A program made the translations under genes and the position numbers. Positions 32,488-40,913 of a DNA stretch of 64,000 nucleotides are shown piece after piece. Below the pieces are notes generated by a model. It saw nothing but the letters and a program-made list of their open reading frames with translations. It was not told the DNA's origin and ran no database searches. Position 1 is the stretch's first letter, and every line of letters begins with the position of its first letter. Source of the DNA: Bacteroidaceae bacterium (GTDB taxonomy: Bacteria > Bacteroidota > Bacteroidia > Bacteroidales > Bacteroidaceae); NCBI GenBank assembly GCA_017461605.1, contig JAFTXN010000002.1:310001-374000 (forward strand), in the 5' to 3' direction.

Positions 32488-34083
32488 TTAGAATTTATAT
32501 CCCAATGTGAGCATCACGTTGTGGCGGTTCAGTTTTACGTCAGCGGCTTGCAGGCGATTTTCTTCGCTATGCATGTCGGGCACGTGGAAGGTGTAGAGTT
32601 CGCCCTTTTGGGTCTGATATTGGTAGGCCACATCGGCATAGAAGTGCTTACCACGTATGCCCAAACCTGCGGTAGCTCTGTGTGTGGCACCCAAGTTGAC
32701 GTAATCGGTGTTGGTGCTATAGAAATAGGACGGGCTGTCTGTGAACAGGTTGAGGTAAGCGTCCTTTTCGAGCGGAGCCGACACGAAGTTGTAACCCACA
32801 CGACCGAAAACGCCTTTGGCCAGTCTGGCTTCAGCTCCCAAGCGGAGGGTACTCACGGGCTTGAGGAACCGATCGGCTTCGGCATTGAGCGGCTTGTCTT
32901 TCACGCTTTGGTCCCAATAGTTGTTCCAGTCGTCATAATAGTCGTTGTAGCTGATGCTGGCTGAACGGTAGTCGGCAAATTCGTATTCGGCACCAAGCGC
33001 CAAGAAGTTGCCCACGGTGGTTCCGAGACTCAGGTTAAACTTCCACGGAGTGCGGATGTTGTAGCGGTTGTCCCAAACTTCGGCAGAGGCCTCTGTGAAG
33101 TCGCTAATCATTTCTCCCTTGCTGTTGAATTGAGCAAAGGGGCTGTTCATGTAGAGATAGGCATCCTGAGTGAGGCGATAGAATGTGGGAGTGTGCACAG
33201 CCAGTCCGATACGGAAGGGCGACTCCTGTATGGGACGCAGAATGAGACCCATCTTGATGTCCCATCCGGTGCCGCTGAGGCGTTCTTCGTTGATCATATA
33301 GTAGTCGTGCAAGGCGCCATTTGCGTCGGGCAGCCATTCGGTGTAGTCAGTGGCCGAATGATGATTGACATTGTAGACACCAATCGTCAGACCGGCATAC
33401 ACTTGGTCTTCCCAGTTCATGGCAATGTTGAAGTCGTATTGCTGCGTTCCGCCCCACTGCACACGCTTGTAGTCGTAGCTTTGGGCTTCCACAGGGTTGT
33501 ATCCATCGATTTTGCCATTGGCATCGTAGATTGGTTCGAGGATCTGCGTGTCGTATCCGAGCTTTGTCAGCGGGGTGGTGAGGTCCCAATCCTCTTCGTA
33601 ACGGTAGTCCAGCCATCCGTTGACGTAGCTGAGGTCGAGCATCTGCAGCGATTGCGACAATCCGCCGGTGTTGAAATTCTGCACACCGATGAAGTTTTTG
33701 ATATTGCGACTCTTCTGATAATTGAATCCGAAGTTTACGAATTTCACTCCGCTATCGCCATTGCGTGCAGCCACCATAAAACCGATGTTGTCGAACGAAG
33801 CGCGTGTCTTGCCTCTGTCGTAGAAATCCTCGGCATCGGGTTGGATGTTCAGGCTTCCCGACATGGCGATGTCGCTACGACGGAAGAGGGCAGTACCTGC
33901 GGGATTGGTACCCATAGTCGAGATGTCTGCCCCCAAAGCTCCCATGGCGCCACCCATACTTACGAAGCGGGCAGTTCCGTTGAGGTCTTTGTTGGTAACT
34001 TGTTCCACCTTATATATATCTTGAGCTGATGCGGCCGACGCGATTGCCAGAGCGGCCACAGCCATCCATGTTCTTTGTTTCAT
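32488..34083 (-). CDS. FadL/OmpP1-like outer-membrane transport protein
   Basis: 531 residues. Signal peptide ending ASAASAQ. The mature start (RFVSMGGAMGALGADISTMGTNPAGTALFRRSD) is the hallmark of FadL/TodX-like barrels: an early Gly-rich hatch with the NPAG motif. It ends in strand NVMLTLGYKF with a terminal Phe. Such proteins carry hydrophobic substrates such as fatty acids across the outer membrane; Bacteroidales members are often called hemin receptors without firm proof. The META gene lies 38 bp downstream. Confidence 0.85.
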   Translation of the reverse strand: MKQRTWMAVAALAIASAASAQDIYKVEQVTNKDLNGTARFVSMGGAMGALGADISTMGTNPAGTALFRRSDIAMSGSLNIQPDAEDFYDRGKTRASFDNIGFMVAARNGDSGVKFVNFGFNYQKSRNIKNFIGVQNFNTGGLSQSLQMLDLSYVNGWLDYRYEEDWDLTTPLTKLGYDTQILEPIYDANGKIDGYNPVEAQSYDYKRVQWGGTQQYDFNIAMNWEDQVYAGLTIGVYNVNHHSATDYTEWLPDANGALHDYYMINEERLSGTGWDIKMGLILRPIQESPFRIGLAVHTPTFYRLTQDAYLYMNSPFAQFNSKGEMISDFTEASAEVWDNRYNIRTPWKFNLSLGTTVGNFLALGAEYEFADYRSASISYNDYYDDWNNYWDQSVKDKPLNAEADRFLKPVSTLRLGAEARLAKGVFGRVGYNFVSAPLEKDAYLNLFTDSPSYFYSTNTDYVNLGATHRATAGLGIRGKHFYADVAYQYQTQKGELYTFHVPDMHSEENRLQAADVKLNRHNVMLTLGYKF

Positions 34084-34135
34084 TGCGTATGTTTTTTGTA
34101 ATTACTAAACGTGGTATGTGCGTTTCTCTACAGCT

Positions 34136-35125
34136 TTATCGGCGTCCGCCTCGGCTTCCGCCACCACCGCCAAACGAGCGTCCGCCGCCCGAACGGCCGG
34201 ATGAGTAGCTGCCACTGCTGCGTGAACTACCGCTGTTGTAGGAGGGAGTACCGGTTGAGCGTGTGCTGCTTCCGCTGTTGTAACTGCGTGAAGGTGTGCT
34301 GCTGCTCGAACGTGAAGAGCGGCTTCCGGAAGTGCTTGTGCCGTAGTTGCGTGAGGGGCGATAGCCTGTGCTGTAGCTTCCTCCGTTGCGGGTGCTGCGG
34401 TTACCGCTTCTGTAGCGGCTGCCGGTGCTGCTATGTCCTTGGCGATTGCCTTGGTGCGAATAGCTCACGTATCCACCGGTGGGCCCTCTGTGACCTCCGT
34501 TGCCGGCATAGCCCGGATGATGGCCGGGGTGGTGAGGAGGTCTGCCGCCACCGGGGTACCAGTAGGGGTCATACCAAGGATGATACCAAGGGTCGTACCA
34601 GCCATACCATCCGTACCATCCGGAGTACCAATAGGGTGAGTATCTGTAGTTCCATCCCCACCAAGGATTGTATGCACCCCAATACCAAGAATTATAGTGC
34701 CATGGATCGTACCAATAGAGGTCGTAATAAAAATCGGCATAATAGGGGCTGCTGATGCATATGCCGGGGTCGGGAGAGTGGAAACGGATGATGCGTTCAG
34801 TGCAATCGTATCCGGAACCGCTACCATAGAGGCCAAGGCTGTCGGCATACATAGACTGATAGAGGGTGTCGGAGGTCAGAGAGTCGGTATAGGCTCCGCG
34901 ACGGTTGTAAGCGTCGACATCCCAATGACCATAGCCGCGTCCTTCCGCCCAATTGCTTTCGGCAGGTGTCTCAATGGATTGATAGCTTGACGAAGGTACG
35001 CCCGAGGTGTTGGTTACCTTGGTCTTGGCATTGCGAGAAGGCACGAAGTAAACATCGTCTTCCTGTGCAAAACTACCGGTAGCGATAGTGCAAATAGCCA
35101 TCAAAGTGATAAAAAAACGTTTCAT
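34136..35125 (-). CDS. Exported Tyr/Trp-rich, Gly/Ser-rich low-complexity protein
   Basis: 329 residues from ATG 35125 (an upstream frame extension lies in the leader). Signal peptide MKRFFITLMAICTIATGSFAQ. The middle (about 150-215) is a run of Trp, Tyr, Pro and His, for example WYGWYGWYDPWYHPWYDPYW. The C-terminal third is Ser, Gly and Arg-rich (SGRSGGGRSFGGGGGSRGG). No conserved catalytic pattern. It could be a surface structural or adhesive protein; homologues in Bacteroidales are, to my knowledge, uncharacterised. A -7 box TACATTTG lies at 35156-35163. Confidence 0.75.
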   Translation of the reverse strand: MKRFFITLMAICTIATGSFAQEDDVYFVPSRNAKTKVTNTSGVPSSSYQSIETPAESNWAEGRGYGHWDVDAYNRRGAYTDSLTSDTLYQSMYADSLGLYGSGSGYDCTERIIRFHSPDPGICISSPYYADFYYDLYWYDPWHYNSWYWGAYNPWWGWNYRYSPYWYSGWYGWYGWYDPWYHPWYDPYWYPGGGRPPHHPGHHPGYAGNGGHRGPTGGYVSYSHQGNRQGHSSTGSRYRSGNRSTRNGGSYSTGYRPSRNYGTSTSGSRSSRSSSSTPSRSYNSGSSTRSTGTPSYNSGSSRSSGSYSSGRSGGGRSFGGGGGSRGGRR

Positions 35126-35268
35126 AATGTTAGTTGTTTTGTCTGTTATTTGTTGCAAATGTAAGTTGTTTGCGCTGAAAACCGAAATCTGTTGTAGAGT
35201 TTTGTGTGCGCTTTGTGCGTTTTTTTAGAATGATTAACGCTGCATGCATCAAGTGTTAAGGAAAATGC

Positions 35269-36213
35269 TTAGCGAATGCGCAGATACTGCCCGGCTTGTG
35301 GTATGTAGTTGTCCGGCAAATCGTTGTTCTTGTATAGGGTCTTGATGCGTATTCCGTAGAGCTGAGCAATGCGGTGCATGCTTTCACCTACTTTTACGAT
35401 GTGATATTTCCCTTTCAGGCTGCGGTCGGCTTTGCTTCGCTTTTTTTCGAGATAAACGATGTCGCCTGCTTGCAGTGTATGTCTTTTGCCCACTTCGTTG
35501 CGCTTGCGGAGTTTCCTTTCGCTGATGCCCATGGCTTGAGCGATGGAGGCATAGGTGTCGCCATTGCGAGCTATGACGTAATAGTTGTCGTTGCACCGGC
35601 CGATGTTCCATTGTGCTGCGGTGTTGACCGGTGTCTGTGCGAGAGTTGCGACATTGTCGTTGTGGTGACGCGAATGCCGGTGGCGTCGATAGGATTGCCC
35701 CGGCTTCATGTGGTCAAAGCGTGCCAGGTCATATCTTTCGATGATGTCGATCAGATTGTAGGCATAGCGCGGATTGGTGGCATAGCCGGCCTTCTTCAGC
35801 CCATGTGCCCATCCCTTGTAATCGGTGCGTTTCAGGGAGAACAGTGAGGAGTAGCGTCCGCGGGTGGTGAGGAACAGCGAGTGGTCCTCGTAGCTCTCGC
35901 GGGCAGAGTTGTATACACGAAATTTCTCATTGCGTTCGTCGTCGTCTTTGAGCATGTATGGCCCGTTCCAGGTGCCTCCACATTTGATACCGAAGTGGTT
36001 GTTGGCTTTCACCGCCAACATGCTGCGTCCGGCTCCGCTTTCGAGCAGTCCTTGGGCCAATGTGATGCTGGCAGGAATGCCATGTCGGTGCATCTGCTCG
36101 ATGGCCATCTCCTTGTAGGTGTCGATGTAAACTTCGTAGTGTGAGTTTTGCGCCGGAAGAATTGTGGTCAGGAATAGCAGTATGGAGGTAAGAATGATGG
36201 AGCGTGCTCTCAT
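35269..36213 (-). CDS. Secreted glucosaminidase with two LysM domains
   Basis: 314 residues. Signal peptide ending ILPAQ. Residues about 27-165 form a FlgJ/AcmA-type glucosaminidase (ITLAQGLLESGAGRSMLAVKANNHFGIKC, with the catalytic Glu in LLESG). Two LysM domains follow (YYVIARNGDTYASIAQAMGIS about 210-255 and YHIVKVGESMHRIAQLYGI about 268-312). A peptidoglycan hydrolase acting between GlcNAc and MurNAc in the periplasm, probably in cell-wall turnover or separation. Its own canonical promoter lies 78 bp upstream. Confidence 0.92.
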   Translation of the reverse strand: MRARSIILTSILLFLTTILPAQNSHYEVYIDTYKEMAIEQMHRHGIPASITLAQGLLESGAGRSMLAVKANNHFGIKCGGTWNGPYMLKDDDERNEKFRVYNSARESYEDHSLFLTTRGRYSSLFSLKRTDYKGWAHGLKKAGYATNPRYAYNLIDIIERYDLARFDHMKPGQSYRRHRHSRHHNDNVATLAQTPVNTAAQWNIGRCNDNYYVIARNGDTYASIAQAMGISERKLRKRNEVGKRHTLQAGDIVYLEKKRSKADRSLKGKYHIVKVGESMHRIAQLYGIRIKTLYKNNDLPDNYIPQAGQYLRIR

Positions 36214-36290
36214 AGGTTTGGGGGCTGTTTGTTATGTGATGCGCGGACTTTTATGTTTTGCGCGTGTACATTATATAGTAAATATAAGGG

Positions 36291-36322
36291 CAAAGTTAAG
36301 GCTTTTCTCTCATACGCGCAAA
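36291..36322 (-). promoter_or_regulatory. Promoter of the glucosaminidase gene
   Basis: Minus-strand TTTG (36319-36322), 20 bp, TAACTTTG (36291-36298). Confidence 0.75.
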
Positions 36323-36393
36323 TGTGTCCTTGCGAGCCATGTGAGGTGAGGCTGGGTGGTTACACTGCTGGATGCCATGCGCTACGTTAGCTT

Positions 36394-36730
36394 CGCGCAG
36401 GTTTGGCTGCTGCTCGGAAATAAAAGAAAAACCTACGGCCTTTCTTTGTGTTCCACTCGCCTTGCACTAACTCTGAATGCGCTTCGCTTATTCCAAGTTA
36501 GGCTGCGACTCGGAAAAGCTCAAACAAGTTTGGCTTTTCACTCGCCTTGCACACTTTCGCTTTGCGCAAGTTAGGCTGCGGCTCGGGAATAAAAGTAAAA
36601 GCTTCGCGTTTTACTTTGTATTCCACTCGCCTTGCACTAACTCTGAATGCGCTTCGCTTATTCCAAGTTAGGCTGCGGCTCGGAAAAGCTCAAACAAGTT
36701 TGGCTTTTCACTCGCCTTGCACTAACTTTG
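36394..36730 (+). repeat. Promoter-carrying repeat, four tandem units before dnaG
   Basis: Four CTCGCCTTGCAC blocks at 36456, 36541, 36636 and 36711, with AAGTTAGGCTGCGGCTCGG between them; two long units alternate with two short ones (composite period 170-180 bp). Only the last block is followed by an intact TAACTTTG; the others have TAACTCTG or ACTTTCG. Confidence 0.85.
36699..36730 (+). promoter_or_regulatory. dnaG promoter from the repeat
   Basis: TTTG 36699-36702, 20 bp, TAACTTTG 36723-36730. ATG 36738 follows after 7 bp, giving a near-leaderless mRNA. Confidence 0.75.
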
Positions 36731-36737
36731 TCGCGCA

Positions 36738-38687
36738 ATGATAGACAGACAGACCATAGATAGGATCCACGCTGCCACTGATATTGTGGATGTTGTCAAG
36801 GAGTTCGTGACCCTGCGTAAGGCGGGCGTGAACTTCAAAGGCTTGTGTCCGTTTCACGATGAAAAGACTCCGAGTTTTGTCGTATCGCCCTCGAAGCAGC
36901 TCTACAAGTGTTTTAGTTGTGGAAAGGGGGGAGGAGCTGTCCACTTCGTGATGGAGCACGAGCAGATGTCTTATCCCGAAGCGCTGAAGTGGTTGGGAAA
37001 AAAATATGGTATCGAGGTGGAAGAGCGCGAACTTTCGGACGAAGAACGCAAGGCCGAGAGTGAGCGCGAGAGTATGTTTGTGCTGAACGAGTGGGCGTGT
37101 CAGTATTTCAGTGATACGCTGCACAATCATGTGGATGGCATTGCTGTGGGTATGGCTTATTTTCGTAGTCGTGGTTTCCGCGATGACATAATCCGTAAGT
37201 TCGGGCTGGGATTTTCGTTGCCGGCTCGTGATGCCTTGGCACGCACTGCTCGCGAAAAGGGATACAAGGATGAATATCTCGAAAAGACGGGGCTGTGTTA
37301 TCGCACGGATGACGGGCGTTTGCTCGACCGGTATCATGGACGCGTCATCTTTCCCGTGCATACGGTGTCGGGCAAGGTGGTTGCCTTTGGCGGACGTACG
37401 CTTTCCACGGATAAGAAGGTGGCAAAATATGTCAATTCACCGGAGTCTGAAATCTATCATAAAAGTAACGAGCTCTACGGCATCTATTTTGCCAAGCACG
37501 CCATGGTGAAGCAAAATCGTTGCTTCCTTGTGGAGGGTTATACCGATGTGATTTCCATGCACCAAAGCGGCATCGAGAATGTAGTGGCATCGTCCGGAAC
37601 CTCACTCACTACGGGACAGATACGGTTGCTGCATCGCTTCACGCCTAACATCACCGTGCTCTACGATGGCGACAGCGCCGGCATCAAAGCCAGCTTGCGA
37701 GGCATCGATATGCTGCTTTCCGAGGGGATGAATATCAAAGTGGTACTCCTGCCCGACGGTGAGGACCCCGATAGTTTCGCTCGCTCCCACAATGCTACAG
37801 CTTTCCAGGAATACATCGAGCAGCACCAAGTTGACTTCATACGATTCAAGACCGACTTGCTGATGCGCGACGCGGCCAACGATCCCATTAAGCGCGCCAC
37901 CTTGGTGCAGGACATCGTGAAGAGCATTGCTGCCATCCCCGATGCCATTGTTCGGCAGATGTATGTGCGTGAGTGCGCCACCATGATGAACGTGGGCGAA
38001 CCGCTCATCCTGAATGAAATAAGGAAGCTGCGAAAGGGGCAACAGCAGGGGGCACCCACGGCGGCCGAAGAGGAAAAGCCAACGCCTGCCGAACAAGATT
38101 CTTCGATGCTTGAGAACCTGAACACATCAAAGGCTGAGCGCGAGGAACGGCTTTTGATAAGCTTGGTGGTGCGTTATGGCGAACGGCCGATGTATGCAGC
38201 ATCCGAATTGTCTGAGGGGGAGGAAAATATCAGCGTGGTGGAGTTTGTGCATAGCGAACTGCAAAACGATGGATTGCAATTGCGCACACCTCTCTACCGA
38301 CGGGTGTTGGAAGAGGCCATGGCAGAGGTGCCTAATCCAGATTTTCAGGCACAAAACTACTTTATCAACCATCACGATTCGGAGTTGAGCCGATTGGCTG
38401 CCGAGGTGGCTGAGGATAAATATCAGCTCAGTCGCTATCACTTCAAACAGCAAAAAGTGGTGAAGGACGAAGAACGGTTGGCAGAACTGGCACCGCGCTT
38501 GGTCAATGACTATAAGTATTTCGTTGTGCGTGAGGAGATGGCTTCCCTGCTGCGCGAATTGGCACGTCCCGAGGTGGCGGCCGACACTGAGCACTACCTG
38601 GAACTGATGAATCGCTATCGCGATTTGGCCAATGTGGCCAAGTGCTTTGCGCAGGTGCTGGGCGATCGGGTTGTGTCGCTTGGGTAA
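36738..38687 (+). CDS. dnaG: DNA primase
   Basis: 649 residues, beginning MIDRQTIDRIHAATDIVDVV as in other Bacteroidales primases. CHC2 zinc domain (CPFHDEKTPSF and YKCFSCGKGG), TOPRIM core with VEGYTDVI and YDGDSAGIKA supplying metal ligands, and a C-terminal helical region for DnaB contact. Synthesises RNA primers at the replication fork. Stands alone here, not beside rpsU or rpoD as in enterics. Its promoter lies in the last unit of a repeat array and almost touches the start codon. Confidence 0.98.
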   Translation: MIDRQTIDRIHAATDIVDVVKEFVTLRKAGVNFKGLCPFHDEKTPSFVVSPSKQLYKCFSCGKGGGAVHFVMEHEQMSYPEALKWLGKKYGIEVEERELSDEERKAESERESMFVLNEWACQYFSDTLHNHVDGIAVGMAYFRSRGFRDDIIRKFGLGFSLPARDALARTAREKGYKDEYLEKTGLCYRTDDGRLLDRYHGRVIFPVHTVSGKVVAFGGRTLSTDKKVAKYVNSPESEIYHKSNELYGIYFAKHAMVKQNRCFLVEGYTDVISMHQSGIENVVASSGTSLTTGQIRLLHRFTPNITVLYDGDSAGIKASLRGIDMLLSEGMNIKVVLLPDGEDPDSFARSHNATAFQEYIEQHQVDFIRFKTDLLMRDAANDPIKRATLVQDIVKSIAAIPDAIVRQMYVRECATMMNVGEPLILNEIRKLRKGQQQGAPTAAEEEKPTPAEQDSSMLENLNTSKAEREERLLISLVVRYGERPMYAASELSEGEENISVVEFVHSELQNDGLQLRTPLYRRVLEEAMAEVPNPDFQAQNYFINHHDSELSRLAAEVAEDKYQLSRYHFKQQKVVKDEERLAELAPRLVNDYKYFVVREEMASLLRELARPEVAADTEHYLELMNRYRDLANVAKCFAQVLGDRVVSLG

Positions 38688-38748
38688 ATCATTTTGCTTT
38701 TCTGTAATTGAAGAAAAGCCAGCAAATTATCATAACCTTGTTGCATAA

Positions 38749-38795
38749 TAACACGAACGGCATCTACCACGCAGTAGATGCCGTTCGTGTTGTTG
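38749..38795. terminator. Bidirectional terminator between dnaG and porin gene
   Basis: AACACGAACGGCATCTAC / GTAGATGCCGTTCGTGTT, 18-bp perfect stem with a 6-nt loop, between converging genes. Confidence 0.85.
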
Positions 38796-38812
38796 AATGC
38801 GGGGGTAAAAAC

Positions 38813-39982
38813 TTAGAATCGTGCTGTTACCTGAACGTCGATGGTGTTGTAGAATCGGTCACCCTTGGTGGCTCGATCGTCCGTAAAGATGTAGTTGAGC
38901 TGGAACACGAAGTTCTTGCTCAGATAGTAGTTGGCTGAGAGTGCCCAGTCGGTCTTCATGGATGACCAAGTCTTGGCGTCGCGATAGCAGTCCCATTTAC
39001 CATACAGCTTGAAGTTCTTGAAGAGTGGTGCGCCCACAGCAGCATACCATGCGTCGCTCTTGGTGGGCTTGGTGCGGTCGGTTACCACACCGCCTACGGA
39101 GTGCATATATTCGCCACGCACGGTCCATTTGTCTTCATACTTCAGACCGGCTCCCCAACGCTTGCGGTCTATCTTTTTTTGCTGCAAGGGATTTGTTGTA
39201 TCGTATTTCTCGTTCACGTAAGTGCCGTTCCAACCAAATCCACCGATGCATAGGTTCTTGATGGGCGAAATCCAAAGTCCTCCGATGATGTCCTTCGATT
39301 TGTCCTTGTCTGTGTGGTTGATGCCTTGGCCGTTGAAAACGCCTACTTGGTAGTGCACCCAGTGGTGGCCGTCCTTCTTCGAGGGGAAGAGGTCACCCTG
39401 CAGTTGCAAACCCACATCTCGGCCACCGCTCTTGTGTTCTCCGCAGCGGTCGCTCATGCCGGTGATTTTCGAGGTGGCTTGTGAGTAGCTGCCAAAGCCC
39501 ACGTCGATGGGGTTGTAGGGGTTTTCGAATCCGTAGGGGCGCTTGAACTGTCCCAATTTCACACGCAGGAAGTCGTACTTCTGCCACTCGATGAATGCAT
39601 CCACAATGCGCGGTCCTTTGTCATCGCCGGGTGCGCCGTTCACTTCGAGCTGGAAGCGATAGTAGAAGTCCTTGAATGCGTAGCCGTTGGCATACAGACG
39701 CAGATAGCGCAGATCGAAGCCGCCGTTGCTCTCTTGTCCGGCTCGGTCGTTCCATGAGTATTTTCCCATGATGTAACCGCCAAATTTGATGCTCGGGTTG
39801 AAGGCTTTCATGAAGCGGCTCATCTTGGTGTTCTTGTTGGTAGATGCTGCGGAATCGGCTTCTGCAACGGCTACCGTGCTTGCTTCGGCTATGGGAGCGA
39901 GCATCACGCTGTCGGCCTCTGTGGCCTGTGCGCCAAGAGCAGTAGTTCCAATCAGCGCAAGAGTGAGATAAATCTTCTTCAT
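38813..39982 (-). CDS. Porin_O_P family outer-membrane porin
   Basis: 389 residues from ATG 39982 (upstream frame extension rejected because a -7 box lies at 40031-40038). Signal peptide MKKIYLTLALIGTTALGAQA. Resembles OprO/OprP-type phosphate-selective porins: FGGYIMGKYSWND, FDLRYLRLYANG, VKLGQFKRPYGFENPYNP, and a C-terminal strand ending VQVTARF. A trimeric 16-strand barrel is expected. Whether it prefers phosphate cannot be told from sequence; no pho genes are nearby. Confidence 0.88.
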   Translation of the reverse strand: MKKIYLTLALIGTTALGAQATEADSVMLAPIAEASTVAVAEADSAASTNKNTKMSRFMKAFNPSIKFGGYIMGKYSWNDRAGQESNGGFDLRYLRLYANGYAFKDFYYRFQLEVNGAPGDDKGPRIVDAFIEWQKYDFLRVKLGQFKRPYGFENPYNPIDVGFGSYSQATSKITGMSDRCGEHKSGGRDVGLQLQGDLFPSKKDGHHWVHYQVGVFNGQGINHTDKDKSKDIIGGLWISPIKNLCIGGFGWNGTYVNEKYDTTNPLQQKKIDRKRWGAGLKYEDKWTVRGEYMHSVGGVVTDRTKPTKSDAWYAAVGAPLFKNFKLYGKWDCYRDAKTWSSMKTDWALSANYYLSKNFVFQLNYIFTDDRATKGDRFYNTIDVQVTARF

Positions 39983-40030
39983 AATTATTTGTAAATGATG
40001 AAAAGTTTGTTTCTGTTTTGTTAACGGCTG

Positions 40031-40038
40031 CAAAATTA
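40031..40038 (-). promoter_or_regulatory. -7 box of the porin gene
   Basis: Minus-strand TAATTTTG, about 49 bp before ATG 39982. The nearest TTTG-like -33 element is too close (14 bp), so support is partial. Confidence 0.45.
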
Positions 40039-40120
40039 AGGATAATTTATTACAAAAATGTTAAGGTAGGGGAAAAACCGGTCTGAGGGCTTTCTCGTGT
40101 TGCGCTTGCCTTTCCGAAAA

Positions 40121-40187
40121 AATCTGCAAGCACTGCAGAATTTTGCGGAAGCACTGCAGAAAATTCTAAACGCCTTGCAGATTTTTG
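40121..40187 (+). repeat. Hairpin repeat shared with 20.3 kb, copy B
   Basis: AATCTGCAAGCACTGCAGAA, then GGAAGCACTGCAGAAAATTC, then TAAACGCCTTGCAGATTTTTG. The two AAGCACTGCAGAA blocks are direct repeats here, whereas in copy A the first is inverted. Confidence 0.75.
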
Positions 40188-40240
40188 GCTCTCCCAATGC
40201 CTTCTGCGGCTCTGCATGAGGCGAAAATCCCTATGGGGCT

Positions 40241-40271
40241 TTTGCGTGTCGCAGAAAAATGCGTATTTTTG
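40241..40271 (+). promoter_or_regulatory. Promoter of DUF1599-tpiA operon
   Basis: TTTG 40241-40244, 19 bp, TATTTTTG 40264-40271, about 100 bp before ATG 40374. Confidence 0.7.
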
Positions 40272-40373
40272 CGCTGTCTGAACTTGTGAATCGGGTGAGT
40301 CTGCAGTTGCGGTCAAGGTGCTGCGGCAAACTTGTCACAGGGTTGGAGAATCACAGGAATACATATGACACCA

Positions 40374-40913
40374 ATGAACACGAAAGAGCAGTTTGAGAGC
40401 GTGATGCGCTCGTGTCGTGAACTTTTTGTCAAAAAAATGCACGATTATGGTACAGCATGGCGCATCATGCGTCCGGCATCCATCACCGACCAACTGTATA
40501 TCAAAGCCAACCGCATTCGCACGCTGCAAGTGAAGCAGCAAGCGATGGTGGACGAGGGGATTACTCCGGAGTTTGTGGCCATTGTGAACTATTGCATCAT
40601 GGGAATGGTGCAGTTGGAGCTTGGCTTCTCCGAGGGCAGCGACTTGAGCGACGAGCAGGCTTTGGCGCTCTACGACAAGCATGCTACGGCTTCGCTGGAG
40701 CTGATGCTGAAGAAGAATCACGACTACGATGAGGCCTGGCGTGGCATGCGGGTCAGCTCTTACACCGACCTCATTCTGATGAAGATATTCCGCACCAAGC
40801 AAATCGAGGATTTGGGAGGTGATACACTGGTGTCGGAAGGCATTGCCGCCAACTATATGGATATGCTCAACTATGCCGTGTTCGGCTTAATCAAACTTAC
40901 CCTTGAAGCATAG
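40374..40913 (+). CDS. DUF1599 domain protein
   Basis: 179 residues from ATG 40374; an ATG nine bases earlier and a TTG at 40332 are also in frame. Two repeats of the same helical unit: [20 protein letters not shown] and [20 protein letters not shown], each followed by a TDxxxxKxxRxxQ segment. Resembles the all-alpha NTP-pyrophosphatase-like families, but function is not known to me. The next gene overlaps by 11 bp, and the order DUF1599, DoxX-like, tpiA, SPOR, folE is, from memory, conserved in Bacteroidales. Confidence 0.85.
   Translation: MNTKEQFESVMRSCRELFVKKMHDYGTAWRIMRPASITDQLYIKANRIRTLQVKQQAMVDEGITPEFVAIVNYCIMGMVQLELGFSEGSDLSDEQALALYDKHATASLELMLKKNHDYDEAWRGMRVSSYTDLILMKIFRTKQIEDLGGDTLVSEGIAANYMDMLNYAVFGLIKLTLEA

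Larger units (their letters stand above)
39983..40240. other. Intergenic region with hairpin repeat copy B
   Basis: No gene is supported. Contains the porin -7 box and the repeat at 40121-40187. Confidence 0.5.
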
